Shown here: positions 43,931-54,029 of the stretch, one piece after another | Layout of the letters: every line of letters begins with the position of its first letter | Numbering within the stretch: the stretch's first letter is position 1 | Origin: Euglena gracilis | Taxonomy: Eukaryota > Euglenida > Euglenophyceae > Euglenales | Reading direction: 5' to 3' | Length of the DNA: 64,000 bases | Assembly: GCA_039621445.1 (NCBI GenBank) | Contig: CP154956.1 | Coordinates: 21,727,295 to 21,791,294, forward strand | Translations under genes and position numbers: made by a program | The notes under the pieces: generated by a model | What the model was told of the DNA's origin: nothing | Databases searched by the model: none | The model's input: only the letters and a program-made list of their open reading frames with translations

Positions 43931-44451
43931 CCACGGGAGCGAGGAGGATGATGAGGCAATGAGGGCCATGATCTAAGAAGAACGGAGGGAAGAGCGGGAA
44001 TGCGGGACACCGCACGGGGGGGAGGAACTCCACGTGGTGGTAACAACACGCAGTGGGAGAGACACAGAAGCACAGCACAGACCTGTCCCCAGCCCCACAG
44101 AGGGGGAGGGGGCTGAGGATTCAGTGCCAGAGGGCCCTGGCCCTGACCCCACAGGGGGGGAGGGGCCTGGCAACGCCCCCTCGGGAGATTCGGGTCCCAT
44201 CTTCGCGGGAGGGGAGGGACCTGGGGGGCCTGGGTTGGACACGCGGGAGACACGAGGTTCCCCACGTGCCCATCTTTTCGTGGATGAATTCGGGAATGAA
44301 CAGCCGGCAAGAAGGGGGGGACCTGAGGAACACCAACCGGGGCGAAGAGTTCTGAGTGAGGACCTGCAGTCGACCCCCCCCATCGATGATCCCCACGGGG
44401 GGGATCGGGGAACCTGTGGGGCAACCAATTTAACTTTCTCCAGACACGGGG
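43931..44451 (+). pseudogene. Element 2 linker between RNase H and integrase, frameshifted
   Basis: After the inversion the Pol frame resumes with GSEEDDEAMRAMI, is stopped by TAA 43974-43976, and continues with EERREERECG and a long Pro/Gly/Glu-rich, low-complexity stretch (to about 44400). The integrase frame is one base out (+1), so a shift lies near 44400. The acidic, repetitive composition (GEGAEDSVPEGPGPDP) fits a flexible tether. No catalytic motif is visible. Confidence 0.6.
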
Positions 44452-46008
44452 GTGCACACCCAGGAGGACGTGGAGGAGGATCCCTCCATCCCAGTGATGG
44501 ACAGGGATTGGTCTCGGGCATACGGGACATGCCCGGTGTGGGGGCCTGTTTATGCAAGTGTGCAGGCCCCTGCGGGAGATTGGCCTGAGGGAGTCCGTTT
44601 GTACGGGGACAAAATGTACACGGACGGGCTCCTCTGTGTGCCCACCAGCCTGATGGGGCTCGTGGTCCGGGCCCACCACGGGGACGCGGGCCACCCAGGA
44701 GCCTCCAGGCTCTGGCACCAGATGGGGCGGTGGTACAGGTTCGCAGATCCAAGGGGGGCAGAGAAAATCACCCAAGGCATCCAGCGGCAATGTGAAATCT
44801 GCCAAGCCTGTGACCCCTCTCGAGCACCTTTCAAGTGTGCTCTCGAAGCCACCCCTGTGCCACCGTTCCTCATGGACAGTGTGGCAGTGGACCTGTTCGC
44901 CATGCCTGAGGTGACCCACGAGGGCCAGGTGTATGATTACCTGGCCCTGTGCGTGGACCGTGAGAGTGGGTGGACAGTGGCCACCCCCCACAAGTACAAG
45001 GGCCTGACAGCTGAGGTGGTGGCCAAGGCCATGTTCCGCCACTGGGACATGTTCGGGGTGCCCTCTGTGGTGACCTCCGACCGGGGCCCCCACTTGTCTT
45101 CGGCTTGGTGGCAAACAATGTGCGCCGCCATGGGGGTGAGGCGTGCCTACGGGCAGGCCTACCACCACCAGGCCAACGGTCGGGCAGAGGTGGCAGGCCA
45201 ACGGGTGATGAACACCCTGTCCAAGCTCATCGCTGACCTGTCGGAGAAGGAGGCCTCATGGGTGGTGCTGTTACCCAAGGCCCTCCGGCACCTGCACGAT
45301 GTGCCAGGGGAGTCCGGCTTGTCGCCCTACGAGGTGGTCTTCGGGCGGCACCGACCACTCCAAGGCCTGCCCCACCAGCCCCCACGAGAGGCCGAGGGGG
45401 CAGCCGACTTCATGGCACGGATGCGGACTATGGACGAGAAGGTGGCCTCAACCTTGAATGCCTTGCATGCCAAACGGTGGGCTTCCATCAACGCCAGGAG
45501 AAGGGACCCACCTCCCCTGGAGGTCGGTGCCAAGGTGTGGTACCGCCCCGAGACACAGCCGGGCACAGACAAGCTAGCCACCAAGTGGAAAAGGGGGACG
45601 GTGGTGGCCCGCCGGGGTCGCCACTCCTATGTGGTGGAGCTGGCTCCAGGGGCCCGCCAAGAGGCACACCGGAGCCAGCTCAAGCTCCACGCGGAGGATG
45701 AGTTCTCCACCGACCCCCTCCCACTTTTCTATTTCAACGACAAGGCGGCCCCCCTGGAGGTGGGCCCGGATGAGTGGGTGGTGGAGGAGATCGTGGGCAG
45801 CCGGAAAAACCCGGAAACGGGCGTCCCGGAATTTCAGGTGAGGTGGAAAAATTGGGATCCGACGGATCTCCAACGGCTACCATGGTCAGATTTCTTCCCA
45901 TCCTACAACGAGGATGTGGTGGACTATTGTGCAGCCAAGGGGATCCCGTTGGAGGTGGTGGGACTTCTCCGCCCCGGGAGGAAAGGGGGGCGGGGTCGAA
46001 GGCAATAG
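44452..46008 (+). CDS. Element 2 integrase with C-terminal chromodomain
   Basis: A 518-codon frame, opened by GTG with no real start because it is part of Pol. Zinc-binding HHCC: HHGDAGHPG (residues 75-83) and CEIC (114-117). Catalytic core: AVDLF (Asp147), TSDRG (Asp210) and NGRAEVAG (Glu246), a DD-35-E spacing. SPYEVVFGRHRPL (291-303) is the usual core end. KLATKWKRGTVVARRGRHSY (374-393) is the GPY/F-type module. The chromodomain lies at about 440-495 (45769-45937): EWVVEEIVGSRKN, then FQVRWKNWDPTDL and WSDFF. Candidate aromatic-cage positions (W442, W465, W468) are present. A basic tail (RPGRKGGRGRRQ) ends the protein at TAG. Chromodomains of this kind direct integration to heterochromatin, which agrees with the satellite target site. 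This ORF is intact. Confidence 0.93.
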   Translation: MHTQEDVEEDPSIPVMDRDWSRAYGTCPVWGPVYASVQAPAGDWPEGVRLYGDKMYTDGLLCVPTSLMGLVVRAHHGDAGHPGASRLWHQMGRWYRFADPRGAEKITQGIQRQCEICQACDPSRAPFKCALEATPVPPFLMDSVAVDLFAMPEVTHEGQVYDYLALCVDRESGWTVATPHKYKGLTAEVVAKAMFRHWDMFGVPSVVTSDRGPHLSSAWWQTMCAAMGVRRAYGQAYHHQANGRAEVAGQRVMNTLSKLIADLSEKEASWVVLLPKALRHLHDVPGESGLSPYEVVFGRHRPLQGLPHQPPREAEGAADFMARMRTMDEKVASTLNALHAKRWASINARRRDPPPLEVGAKVWYRPETQPGTDKLATKWKRGTVVARRGRHSYVVELAPGARQEAHRSQLKLHAEDEFSTDPLPLFYFNDKAAPLEVGPDEWVVEEIVGSRKNPETGVPEFQVRWKNWDPTDLQRLPWSDFFPSYNEDVVDYCAAKGIPLEVVGLLRPGRKGGRGRRQ

Positions 46009-47569
46009 GGGGAGGGTTTGAGGTGGAAGCGGGGGAAAGTTGGGTACGGCGACTGTGGTGGTGGCGGAGCACCCCTACGTCCCTGGCCCTGATTCTGATT
46101 TTGTTTGTGTGACTGTTATTTGTGTTGTCGCAGGTTCAACTTCAATTTCAAATTCAGATTTCAAACCCCTGCGACCGCCCCTTGGCTACGGGCGTGGGGC
46201 CAGTGGCCCCAGGAGCCGGGGGCCCGGTGGCCCTCTCAAGGGGACAGGACGCCCGGGCGGGGCGAGGAGGCCACACAACTGCACGGGGGGGGAGGCTCCC
46301 ATCCCCAAGGGGCCCTGGGGGGTCCACATTCTTCCCCCCCCCCAGGGCTGGCCTCGCCCAACACCCGCGGCCACAGAGCGCCCGCCCAAGGCGAGTGCCC
46401 CCCGGTGCCCACTCGCTCAAAACCGCACGGTGCGGCACCCGGGCGCCGAGGGGGCCCACGAGGCCGCTAGGACCCAAGGGGGGGGCCTCGAGCCCCTGCA
46501 TTCTTTCAGTTCTGCCCTTCACATCACCGGTTTGATTTTTTTTTCGATTTCAGTTTTGAATTTTGGAGGGCCCCGCCAAGGCGGGGGGGGCTGACGGCGG
46601 ACACCCCTCCTCGGCCCGCCATGCCGGGGGGGGGGCACCTACCATTTTAACCAATTTTTAATGGTTGGCCAGGAGGGGGGGGGGGCCTGCCAATTCTTCC
46701 CGATTTTTGACGGTTGGCTGCCCCCCTCTTCGGCCAAACGTGCCGACGGAAAGGGGGGGGGCGCCTGGGCGCCTGCCGATTTTTTTTGCGGTAGTCCACA
46801 CCCCTCCTCGGCCCACCATGCCGGGGGAGGGGGGGGGCGCCTGCCGATTTTCCACCTTTTTCTCTTTTTAAAAAAAATACACCCCGTCGGCCAATTTTTG
46901 AAGTTGACCACGCCGGGGGGGGGGGGGCAAGCGCCAACCCCTCTCCACACCGGAGAGAGAGAGAGAGAGCGGGGGGGGGGAGGCAGCCCCCCTCTCAAGG
47001 CGGCCCAGCCCACAACGCGGGGGGGGGGCAGCCCCGACCCAAGGAAAGGGCCCACCCAAGGCGCATCCCCGGCGCCCCCTCGCCTGGCACGCAGCCCTGC
47101 CAAGCCCCCGGGGGCCTTTGGCCCCGGGATACCGGGCAAGGCGGGGCGGTACCCAGCAAGGCCGGTTGGGGTCGCAGATTTCCCAAATCCCAAAAGCAGG
47201 ATTTTCCCACCCCGGGCCAAGCGGGGCCTGGGGGGGAGGAATCACAATTACACATTGGCATCGAGTGTTTCGGGGGGGGCAGTCCGCCCCTACCCATGGG
47301 CGAAGAAGGCTCACGGGACCGGAGGAGGAGCGGAGGGGCCCCAAGCGGTGCCTCCCCGGGTCAAGAGCCCGGAGGCGCCCGTCCCCCTTCTTTGCCCCTC
47401 CCTTGTACCCCCTCCCCGACAGCACGCGCCACACACGGCACGTGACGCCACCGCTTGTGCGTTACGACAAGAAAAAATGCAATTTTTTTAAGAGGCGGGA
47501 AAGCAGAAGGGGGGGGCGGCACCTCGGACTGGCAAAGGAGTCGAATTTAAACTGCAGGACAATTTTTTT
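46009..47569 (+). other. Element 2 3' untranslated region, GC-rich with degenerate internal repeats
   Basis: No domain is found in 1.56 kb. The region has many long G or C runs, a (GA)n run at about 46953-46970, and diverged repeats: 'acacccctcctcggccc' occurs near 46602 and 46798, each followed by a G-run and a 'gccgattttt'-like string. Long frames on both strands are compositional. The 'ttgtcgcaggttcaac' stretch near 46125 resembles a splice acceptor but nothing else supports an intron. Confidence 0.6.
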
Positions 47570-47580
47570 GAGGAGGGGAG
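47570..47580 (+). other. Element 2 polypurine tract
   Basis: GAGGAGGGGAG ends at the base before the 3' LTR and is preceded by a T-run. This is the expected position and composition of the plus-strand primer site. Confidence 0.85.
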
Positions 47581-48251
47581 TGTGCGCGGTCCGAGGGTGC
47601 GCGCCCCAAGGAGAGGTCCCAAGGGGGCCCAAAGGGGCCACGAAGGGCCGCAAGGGGGCTCCAAGGCCCCCAAGGGCCTTTTGAGGCCCCACTGGCCCCC
47701 AGGGGGCCCCACAGCCCATTTTGAGCAAGCCAAGGGAAGGTAAAGGAGGGGGCAGTTTGAGGGGGCCAACAGGCAACCCCCAAGGGGATGCGCAAGCCCT
47801 GCAGGGCTTTGCGCAAGCATGCGCACCCCCTTGGTGGGCGCTTGGGATGGCGCAATTCATTAAGAATTGCGCAGAGTATACCAAGTAGCCCCCCCCAGCT
47901 GTAGCCCCCCACCAATTGTACATTTTCTGTGCAGGGCTCTGTTCACATACTGTTTAATGTTTGGCATTCAATTGTGTTTTTGCATTTGGCAATCAACAAA
48001 CAATCAAACAAGTTCAAGCAAACAAGTCCAAGGCATTGACCAGATTATTCAATCAATTTCAATTGAGTGGACCCCAAAAGTATGTATTTTTCCAATTCTG
48101 CAGCTTCACCTGCACCAACACCAACCCCTACCCCACTTTTTCACCAAGGGGAAAACCCTGTGGGCCCGACGGGCTCAAATTTAAACGATCCTACGCGGGT
48201 TGCGCCGCCAGGGGTCCCTTCACACGGACCTCAGGAGGGGCAACCCCTACA
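47581..48251 (+). repeat. Element 2 3' LTR
   Basis: 671 bp, TGTGCGCGG to CCCCTACA, equal in length to the 5' LTR with compensating single-base indels. About 25 differences from the 5' LTR by hand count. The 9-bp hairpin is kept (loop ATTAA). The 15-bp stem has one mismatch. Directly followed by the remainder of the interrupted satellite B monomer. Confidence 0.95.
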
Positions 48252-49375
48252 AAGGCGCCTGTCCGCCCGCCGCCCTGCGCGACAGTCAGGTAGAGGATCG
48301 CCGACCTCTACCCGGGGCTGCCCGCTCGTTTTAAAAAGCGCCAGCGCGGCTGATTTCGGCCGAAAATGACCGAAAAATGACGCTTTGGGGGGAGTCCGTT
48401 GCCAAAGTGCCATTTTGCGCCTCCCGCGCGGTAATTGCTGCGTTTTACGCACGCCCGCCGCGGGCAAAATTGCGCCTGTCCGCCGGCCACCCTTCACAAC
48501 AGTCAGGTAAAGGATCGCCAACCTCTACCCGGGGCGGACCGCTCGTTTTAAAAAGCGCCGGCGCGGCCGATTTCGGCCGAAAATGACAGAATACATTTTG
48601 GGGGGCTTCCGTTGCCAAAGTGCTATTTTGCGCCTCCCGGGCGGTAATTGCTGCGTTTTACGCACGCCCGCCGCGGCAAAATTGTGCCTGTCCGCCCGCC
48701 GCCCTTCACAACAGTCAGTTAAAGGATCGCCTACCTCTACCCGGTGAGAACCGCTCGTTCTTAGAGCGCCAGCACGGCTGATTTCGGCCGAAAATGACCG
48801 CAAAATGTCGTTTTGGAGGGCGTCCGTTGCCAAAGTGCTATTTTGCGCCTCCTGGGCGGTAATTGCTGCGTTTTACGCACGCCCGCCGCGGGCAAAACTG
48901 CGCCTGTACGCCCGCCGCCCTTCGCAACAGTCAGGTAAAGGATCGCCGACCTCTCTAACAGGGGCGGAATGCTCGTTTTTAGAGCGCCGGCGCGGCCGAT
49001 TTCGGCCGAAAATGACCGAAAAATGACGGTTTGTGGGTCGTCCGTTGCCAAAGTTCTATTTTTGCCTCCCGGGCGGTAATTTGTGCGTTTTACGCACGCC
49101 AGCCGCGGGCAAAATTGCGCCTGTACGCTGGCCGCCCTTCGGAACAGTTAGGTGAGGGATCGACCCCCTCTACACAGGGCGGAGCGGGGGTTTTAAAAAG
49201 CGCGGGCGCGGCCGAAAATGACCGAAAATTGACGTTTTGGGGGGGCGCCCTTCGCTAAAGTGCCATTTTGCGCCTCCCGGGCGGTAATTGCTGCGTTTTA
49301 CGCACGCACGCCGCGAGCAAAATTGCGCCTGTCCGCCCGCCGCGCTTCGCAACAGTTAGGTTGGTAAAGGTCTAG
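48252..49375 (+). repeat. Satellite B, forward, right of element 2
   Basis: About five B monomers continue in the same orientation as the array left of element 2. They become more divergent to the right, with small deletions (for example at 49180-49230). No other feature. Confidence 0.9.
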
Positions 49376-51430
49376 CCGCCGACCTTTTTGGGGCGAGCGG
49401 TGTTTTTGCGAGCGTGAGTTTTTTATTTTGGCCCGGCCGATTTTGGGGGGGTGGTTGCTTTGCGCACGCCGCGGGGGGGGAGGGGGGGGGGTAGCCGGGG
49501 CGAGTCCTTTTTTGGGCGGTCGTTTTTGCGCCGAAAAGACCGAAAAACGTTTTTGGGCGTCCGTTGCCAAGTGCTATTTTTTGCGCCCGTGCCGCCCGCT
49601 TTTTGCGCACGCCCGCCGCGGGCAAACTTGCGCCTGTCGGCCCGCCGCTTCGCAACTAGGTAAAGGATCGCCGACCTCTAGCTCGCAGAGCGCTCATTTT
49701 AGGAGCGCCGACGCGTCGGCCGCCCGAAAACCGAAAATGCGTTTTTGGGGGGCTCCGTTGCCCAAGTGCTATGCGCCCCGGCCGGTAACCCCGTTTGCTG
49801 CGCGCCCGTTTGCCGCGCAAAGTTTGCGCCTGTCGGCCCGCCGCCCGACAACATTTAGGATCGCGCCTCGCGGCGCTCTGGCCGTTGCGCGCTTTTAGGA
49901 GCGCCCGCCGTCTGTTTTGCGCCTTCGCAAAAACCGATCTTTTGGCCGACCGTTGTTTTTTGCGGGGCCTTTTTGCGCCGTTTTGCGCCGCCCGAAATGA
50001 CCGAAAAAAATCCGTCCGCCCAGTGCTATTTTGCGCCTCCCGCCAACCGCGCAGCGCACGCCCGCCGCGCAAAGTTGCGCCTGTCGGCCCGCCGCCCTTC
50101 GCAACAATCAGGTAAAGGATCGCCGACCTCTAGCCAGGGCAGAGCGCTCATTTTAGGAGCGCCGACGCGGTCGTTTTCGCCCGAAAATGACCGAAAAAAA
50201 AAAAAAAAAAAAATGCGTTTTCGGGGCGTCCGTTGCCCAAGTGCTATTTTGCGCCTCCCGGCCAGTAACCGCTGCGTTTTGCGCACGCTGGCCGCGGGCA
50301 AAATTGCGCCTGTCGGCACGCCTCCCTTCGCAACAATCAGGTAAAGGATCACCGACCTCTAGCCGGGGCAGAGCGCTCATTTTAGGAGTGCCGACGCGGT
50401 CGTTTTCGGCCGAAAATGAGCGAAACATGAGTTATTTGGCGGCGTCCGTTGCCCAAGTGCTATTTTGCGCCTTCTGTCCGGTAACCGTTGCGTTTTTCGC
50501 ACGCCCGCCGCGGGCAAAGTTGCGCCTGTCGGCCCGCCGGCCTTCGCAACAATCAGGTAAAGGATCGCCGACCTCTAGCCGGGGCAGAGCGCTCATTTTA
50601 GGAGCGCCGACGCGGTCGTTTTCGCCCGTAAATGACCGAAAAATGACGTTTTTGGGGGCGTCCGTTGCCCAAGTGCTACTTTGCGCCTCCCGGCCATTAA
50701 CCGCCGTGTTTTGCGCACGCCCGCTGCGGGCAAAGTTGCACCTGTCGGCCCGCCGGCCTTCGCAACAATCAGGTAAAGGATCACCGACCTCTAGCCGGGG
50801 CAGAGCGCTCATTTTAGGAGCGCCGACGCGGTCGTTTTTGCCCGAAAATGACCGAAAAGTGACGTTTTTGGGGGCGTCCGTTGCCCAAGTGCTATTTTGC
50901 GCCTTCCGTCCCGTAACCGCTGCGTTTTGCGCACGCCCGCCGCAAGCAAAGTTGCGCGTGTCGGCCCGCCGCCCTTCGCAACAATCAGGTTAAGGATCGC
51001 CGACCTCTAGCCGGGGCAGAGCGCTCATTTTAGGAGCGCCGACGCGGTCGTTTTTGCTCGAAAATGACCGAAAAAAACGCGTTTTTGAGGGCGTCCGTTG
51101 CCCAGGTGCTATTTTGCGCCTCCCGGCCGGTAACCGCTGCATTTTGCGCACGCCCGCCGCGAGCAAAGTTGCGCCTGTCGGCCCGCCGCCCTTCGCAACT
51201 ATCAGGTAAAGGACCGCCGACCTCTAGCCAGGGCAGAGCGCTCATTTTAGGAGCGCCGACGCGGTCGTTTTTGTCCGGAAATGACCGAAAAAAATGCGTT
51301 TTTGGGGGCGTCCGTTGCCCCAGTGCTATTTTGCGCCTCCCGGCCGGTAACCGCTGCGTTTTGCGCACGCCCGCCGCGGGCAAAATTGCTCCTGTCGGCG
51401 TGCTGCCCTTCGCACAATTAGGTAAAGGAT
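49376..51430 (+). repeat. Satellite B' subfamily, with a scrambled first 0.7 kb
   Basis: From about 50090 the monomers form a distinct subfamily: 'cctctagccggggcagagcg', 'ctcattttaggagcgccgac', 'gcggtcgtttt' and 'ttgcccaagtgctattttgcg'. The period is 216 bp (CAGAGC at 50585, 50801, 51017). Monomers with the same 'ctagccggggcagagcg' variant occur at 28.1-28.9 kb inside the main array. 49376-50090 holds recognisable B' pieces with many small deletions. A run of 20 A lies at 50194-50213. The array ends abruptly at 51430 in 'aggtaaaggatc'. Confidence 0.85.
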
Positions 51431-52930
51431 CCAGCCCGAACCCCCCACAGCCGGAGCCACCGAGCCCTCCGCGGCGGCGGAGACGCTCAGTCTGCTCCAG
51501 CCCGGGCAGTTTCCGGGGGGTATCGCTGCCCCTGGACAGCCCCCCAGCAACACCCCCCCGCAGTCCACGACCCCCCTCACCGCAGCCCAAGCCCCCCACC
51601 GACGACAACCTCCCCAAGAAACAGTGGTGGGTAGCGGGGCTGCTGGATCTGTGACGGGTGAACCCCCCCTCGCAAGGCGCGGGTGCCCCCACGGGCCCCG
51701 CCTGTATACTCAGAGCCTTGCGGTGGGACCCGAAAACACTTGACAAACCTGAAAGAGATTTCACGACCGAACTTCCGAGCTGATTTACGACCCTGACCGA
51801 ATTCTCAAGCTGCTCACCCAAGTCCGACATGAACCTGTACGCCACTGACAATACCAGCCGAACCAAAACGACAAAACGGGCCTGGCCAGCCCCCCTGGCC
51901 AGCCCACCTGAACCTGAACCGCTGGCCAGCTCAACTCGACCCAGCCCAACTGTCCCGTACAAGACCCGATCCGACCCGACTTGACTGACCTCAAGTGCCT
52001 CTCTTCAGCCAATCAATCCATTCTTCAATTCTCCATCGTTGTTGTTGTGGGTTGGGACCCCCCCCCGTGGAGAACGAACCTTCACCCCTGAACTTGGCCA
52101 GCCTACCTGTAAAACAAAAAACAACAAAACACAGCCCCCAACCCCAACCGTGGCAGCCAGCCAAAACTGGGCAAACGGTGGAAGGGGAACCTGACTTTGA
52201 CCCAAAAACGCAGAACTGGCCGACCCCGGGCCACCGGCCTGGGGGGGGGGGGCGGGGACCCTCCTCAGCACCTGACCTCGCACAAACCAGCCTACCCCCA
52301 GAAAAACATCAAAAATACAAAAAAAACCATTGTCCCTGACCCAGCCTGATTTTTAACCGAAACCCAGCCTGCACCTGATTTTTATTAAAATTCGTCCCCG
52401 GCCAAAGCCTGACCGCTTGGCCTGGGGGGGGGGGCTGGAAGACCCCAGCTGGACCCACCCCCCACCGAACAGACACCAAGCCTAGACACCGAATTGGCTA
52501 ACCGAACAGAAAACGGCTGTCTAGGACCCGGACCGTGACAAAACAACTCACCTGACCTGGGAATAAGAATTTCCTGAAAATTTTAACCGTGGCTGGCGCT
52601 TGGTTCACAACGGCGCCGCCCCCCCCCCCAACGACAAACAGCCCTAGGCGGGCTGGGGGGGGGGCAACACACCAGCCCCGCACAGACCCAACAACCCAAA
52701 GGAGAACAGTTGACTCAGCCCCCCGGCCATAAAACGAACCTGAACGGCACAGCCCCCTGAGGGGGGGGGACCCTGAACCACAGCGGTCCCCTCGCTCGCC
52801 CCCTCCTCACAACGAGTGCACTCCGCACCCCTTCCTGTTGGAGTCGTGAAGAGTTGTAAACAACTCCTTCGGGAAGGGGAGTGTGAGTCAGGGGTGCTGA
52901 GTGCCCAAAACAACATAACCTAACCCAACC
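51431..52930. other. Non-satellite region, C/A-rich on the plus strand, unassigned
   Basis: The plus strand is strongly C- and A-rich ('aaccc', 'ccagcc', 'gacctg'), a strand asymmetry not seen in the flanking satellite. The plus frame ending at 51654 finishes in a Pro-rich tail and NLPKKQWWVAGLLDL, but its upstream part is satellite. A minus frame (51840-51490) encodes SDLGEQLENSVRVVNQLG and an amphipathic helix. Neither can be assigned. GAGTGCACTC (52814-52823) and GAGTTG-TAAA-CAACTC (52851-52866) are inverted repeats. It could be a decayed retroelement 5' region or a host fragment. Confidence 0.45.
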
Positions 52931-53033
52931 CAACCTGATGACTCTGCAGTTAGGATTAGGAAAATCTTATTAGGAATTATTAGCAGCTGACCCCATTTGT
53001 CTGCACAGGGCTCTGTCTTGTGTTTGTCTGTTT

Positions 53034-53179
53034 CAAGTTCAAGGTTCAAGTTTGACAGATTGCCATCTGAGATTTGTGAAAAGGGCTTTCCCAGGTTGCT
53101 TGCCCTGGGGTCCATGGCACAGGTGGTGGGGAAAGCTGAGGTGTGTTTTCAGGCAAGTACCCCCCCTGAAGCCTACACA
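53034..53179 (+). repeat. Direct repeat, left copy (about 146 bp)
   Basis: Shares 'cccaggttgcttgccctggg', 'ccatggcacaggtggtgggg' and 'cccccctgaagcctacaca' with 53884-54029, with few substitutions (for example gggtcc against gggggcc). Followed by unrelated sequence. Confidence 0.85.
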
Positions 53180-53883
53180 AAGTGATGTGAGATTTGCAAT
53201 TGCCAGGCTGACAAAGGATCCTGTGGAGACCATGGGAAAAGTAGACATTTCAGAAGGTGACAAGATTGATCATCATTGCACATTGTCATTGATGACATCT
53301 GAGATTACAATTACAGGAGATGGTGATGAGCCGTGAGGCACGTACAACAGAATCGAGCACCGGTGGAGCATCGAGATGAGCCGTGAGGCACGTACTGGAG
53401 AACGAGATGGTGGTCATTTGGTGCCTTGGACAGCCCAGATGTTGGCATTGCCATGGGTTGTGGGTTAACCGATAAAACCCTCTGCCGTGATGATTTGGCA
53501 TTGATGTGATGCCGTCTGCTGGTGCTGTTCTGTGGCAGTAAATGTCACGGTTTGATCGTTTTCTCCGTCTTCGTCTTCTGCGTGTCTGTCTCTCTTCGTG
53601 TTCTGCGCGGGGCTAAGTGGCTCGTCTGTCCGCTGTGCTGCGAATGCCTGGGCAATTGCGCAGCAATTGTTCAGGAAGGGGGGTGAGAGCGGACAGCAAA
53701 AGATTCCAGAATCTGTGATTGCAATCTTAAATTAGGCATGGCCAGAAAAGAGATTCCTACTAGTGAAATTCTACTTTGTGTTTTTCACAGTGGTATGGCA
53801 AACAGTGCATCACTTTGCAGCAGTTGTATCTGGCAAGTTCTTGGATTGCTGTGTTGGGAAGTCTGGAAGGGATTTGGAAAAGT

Positions 53884-54029
53884 CAAGTTCAAAGTTCAAG
53901 TTTGATAGATTGTCAGCTGAGATTGGTGAAAAGGGCTCTCCCAGGTTGCTTGCCCTGGGGGCCATGGCACAGGTGGTGGGGAAAGCTGAGGTGTGTTTTC
54001 AGGTAAGTACCCCCCCTGAAGCCTACACA
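53884..54029 (+). repeat. Direct repeat, right copy, abutting satellite B
   Basis: Second copy, 850 bp to the right of the first. Its last bases 'gcctacaca' are followed at once by reversed satellite B. The two copies may be terminal repeats of a small insertion, or marks of a duplication that accompanied the satellite junction. Confidence 0.85.

Larger units (their letters stand above)
35190..48251 (+). mobile_element. Element 2: Ty3/gypsy chromodomain LTR retrotransposon with two methyltransferase-like domains
   Basis: A 13.06-kb element bounded by two 671-bp LTRs, with a tRNA primer-binding site after the left LTR and a polypurine tract before the right one. Order: coiled-coil N-terminal Gag, capsid, two zinc knuckles, Dam-like domain, C5-methyltransferase-like domain, protease, RT, RNase H, integrase, chromodomain. 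It is inserted in one satellite B monomer: the left flank ends in '...gggcaaaattg' and the right flank resumes at 'gcgcctgtccgcc', contiguous in the monomer. A perfect 5-bp target duplication is not visible (AATTG or ATTG left, AAAGG or AAGG right). In-frame stops at 38062, 39259, 39733, 41385, 41451 and 43974, several frame changes and a 99-bp inversion mark it as inactive. Confidence 0.93.
52931..54029. other. AT-richer non-satellite region with direct repeats
   Basis: Sequence of near-even composition between the C/A-rich block and reversed satellite B. It contains a direct repeat of about 146 bp (53034-53179 and 53884-54029), a 21-bp repeat 'gatgagccgtgaggcacgtac' at 53325-53345 and 53375-53395, and a hairpin with a 13-bp stem (about 53647-53675, two G-T pairs) built on CAATTGC-GCA-GCAATTG. 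No gene with a recognisable domain. The right copy of the long repeat ends exactly where satellite B begins. Confidence 0.6.

Noticed and set aside
43726-45201. 491-codon minus-strand open frame across RNase H and integrase
   Set aside because: It is the antisense of strongly recognisable Pol sequence and has Pro/His-rich composition without a domain. Only the small part at 43832-43930 is meaningful, because that segment is inverted.
46100-46150. Splice-acceptor-like 'ttgtcgcaggttc' downstream of the integrase
   Set aside because: No matching donor or downstream exon is visible. T-rich plus AG is weak evidence in a biased 3' region.
46661-47491. 276-codon frame and others in the element 2 3' region, as a possible env or accessory gene
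   Set aside because: Sequence is dominated by homopolymer G/C runs. There is no signal peptide, membrane segment or known motif, and antisense frames are equally open.
51030-51962. 310-codon minus-strand open frame
   Set aside because: Its downstream half is antisense satellite B'. Only a short helix-like stretch in the upstream half looks protein-like, too little for a gene call.
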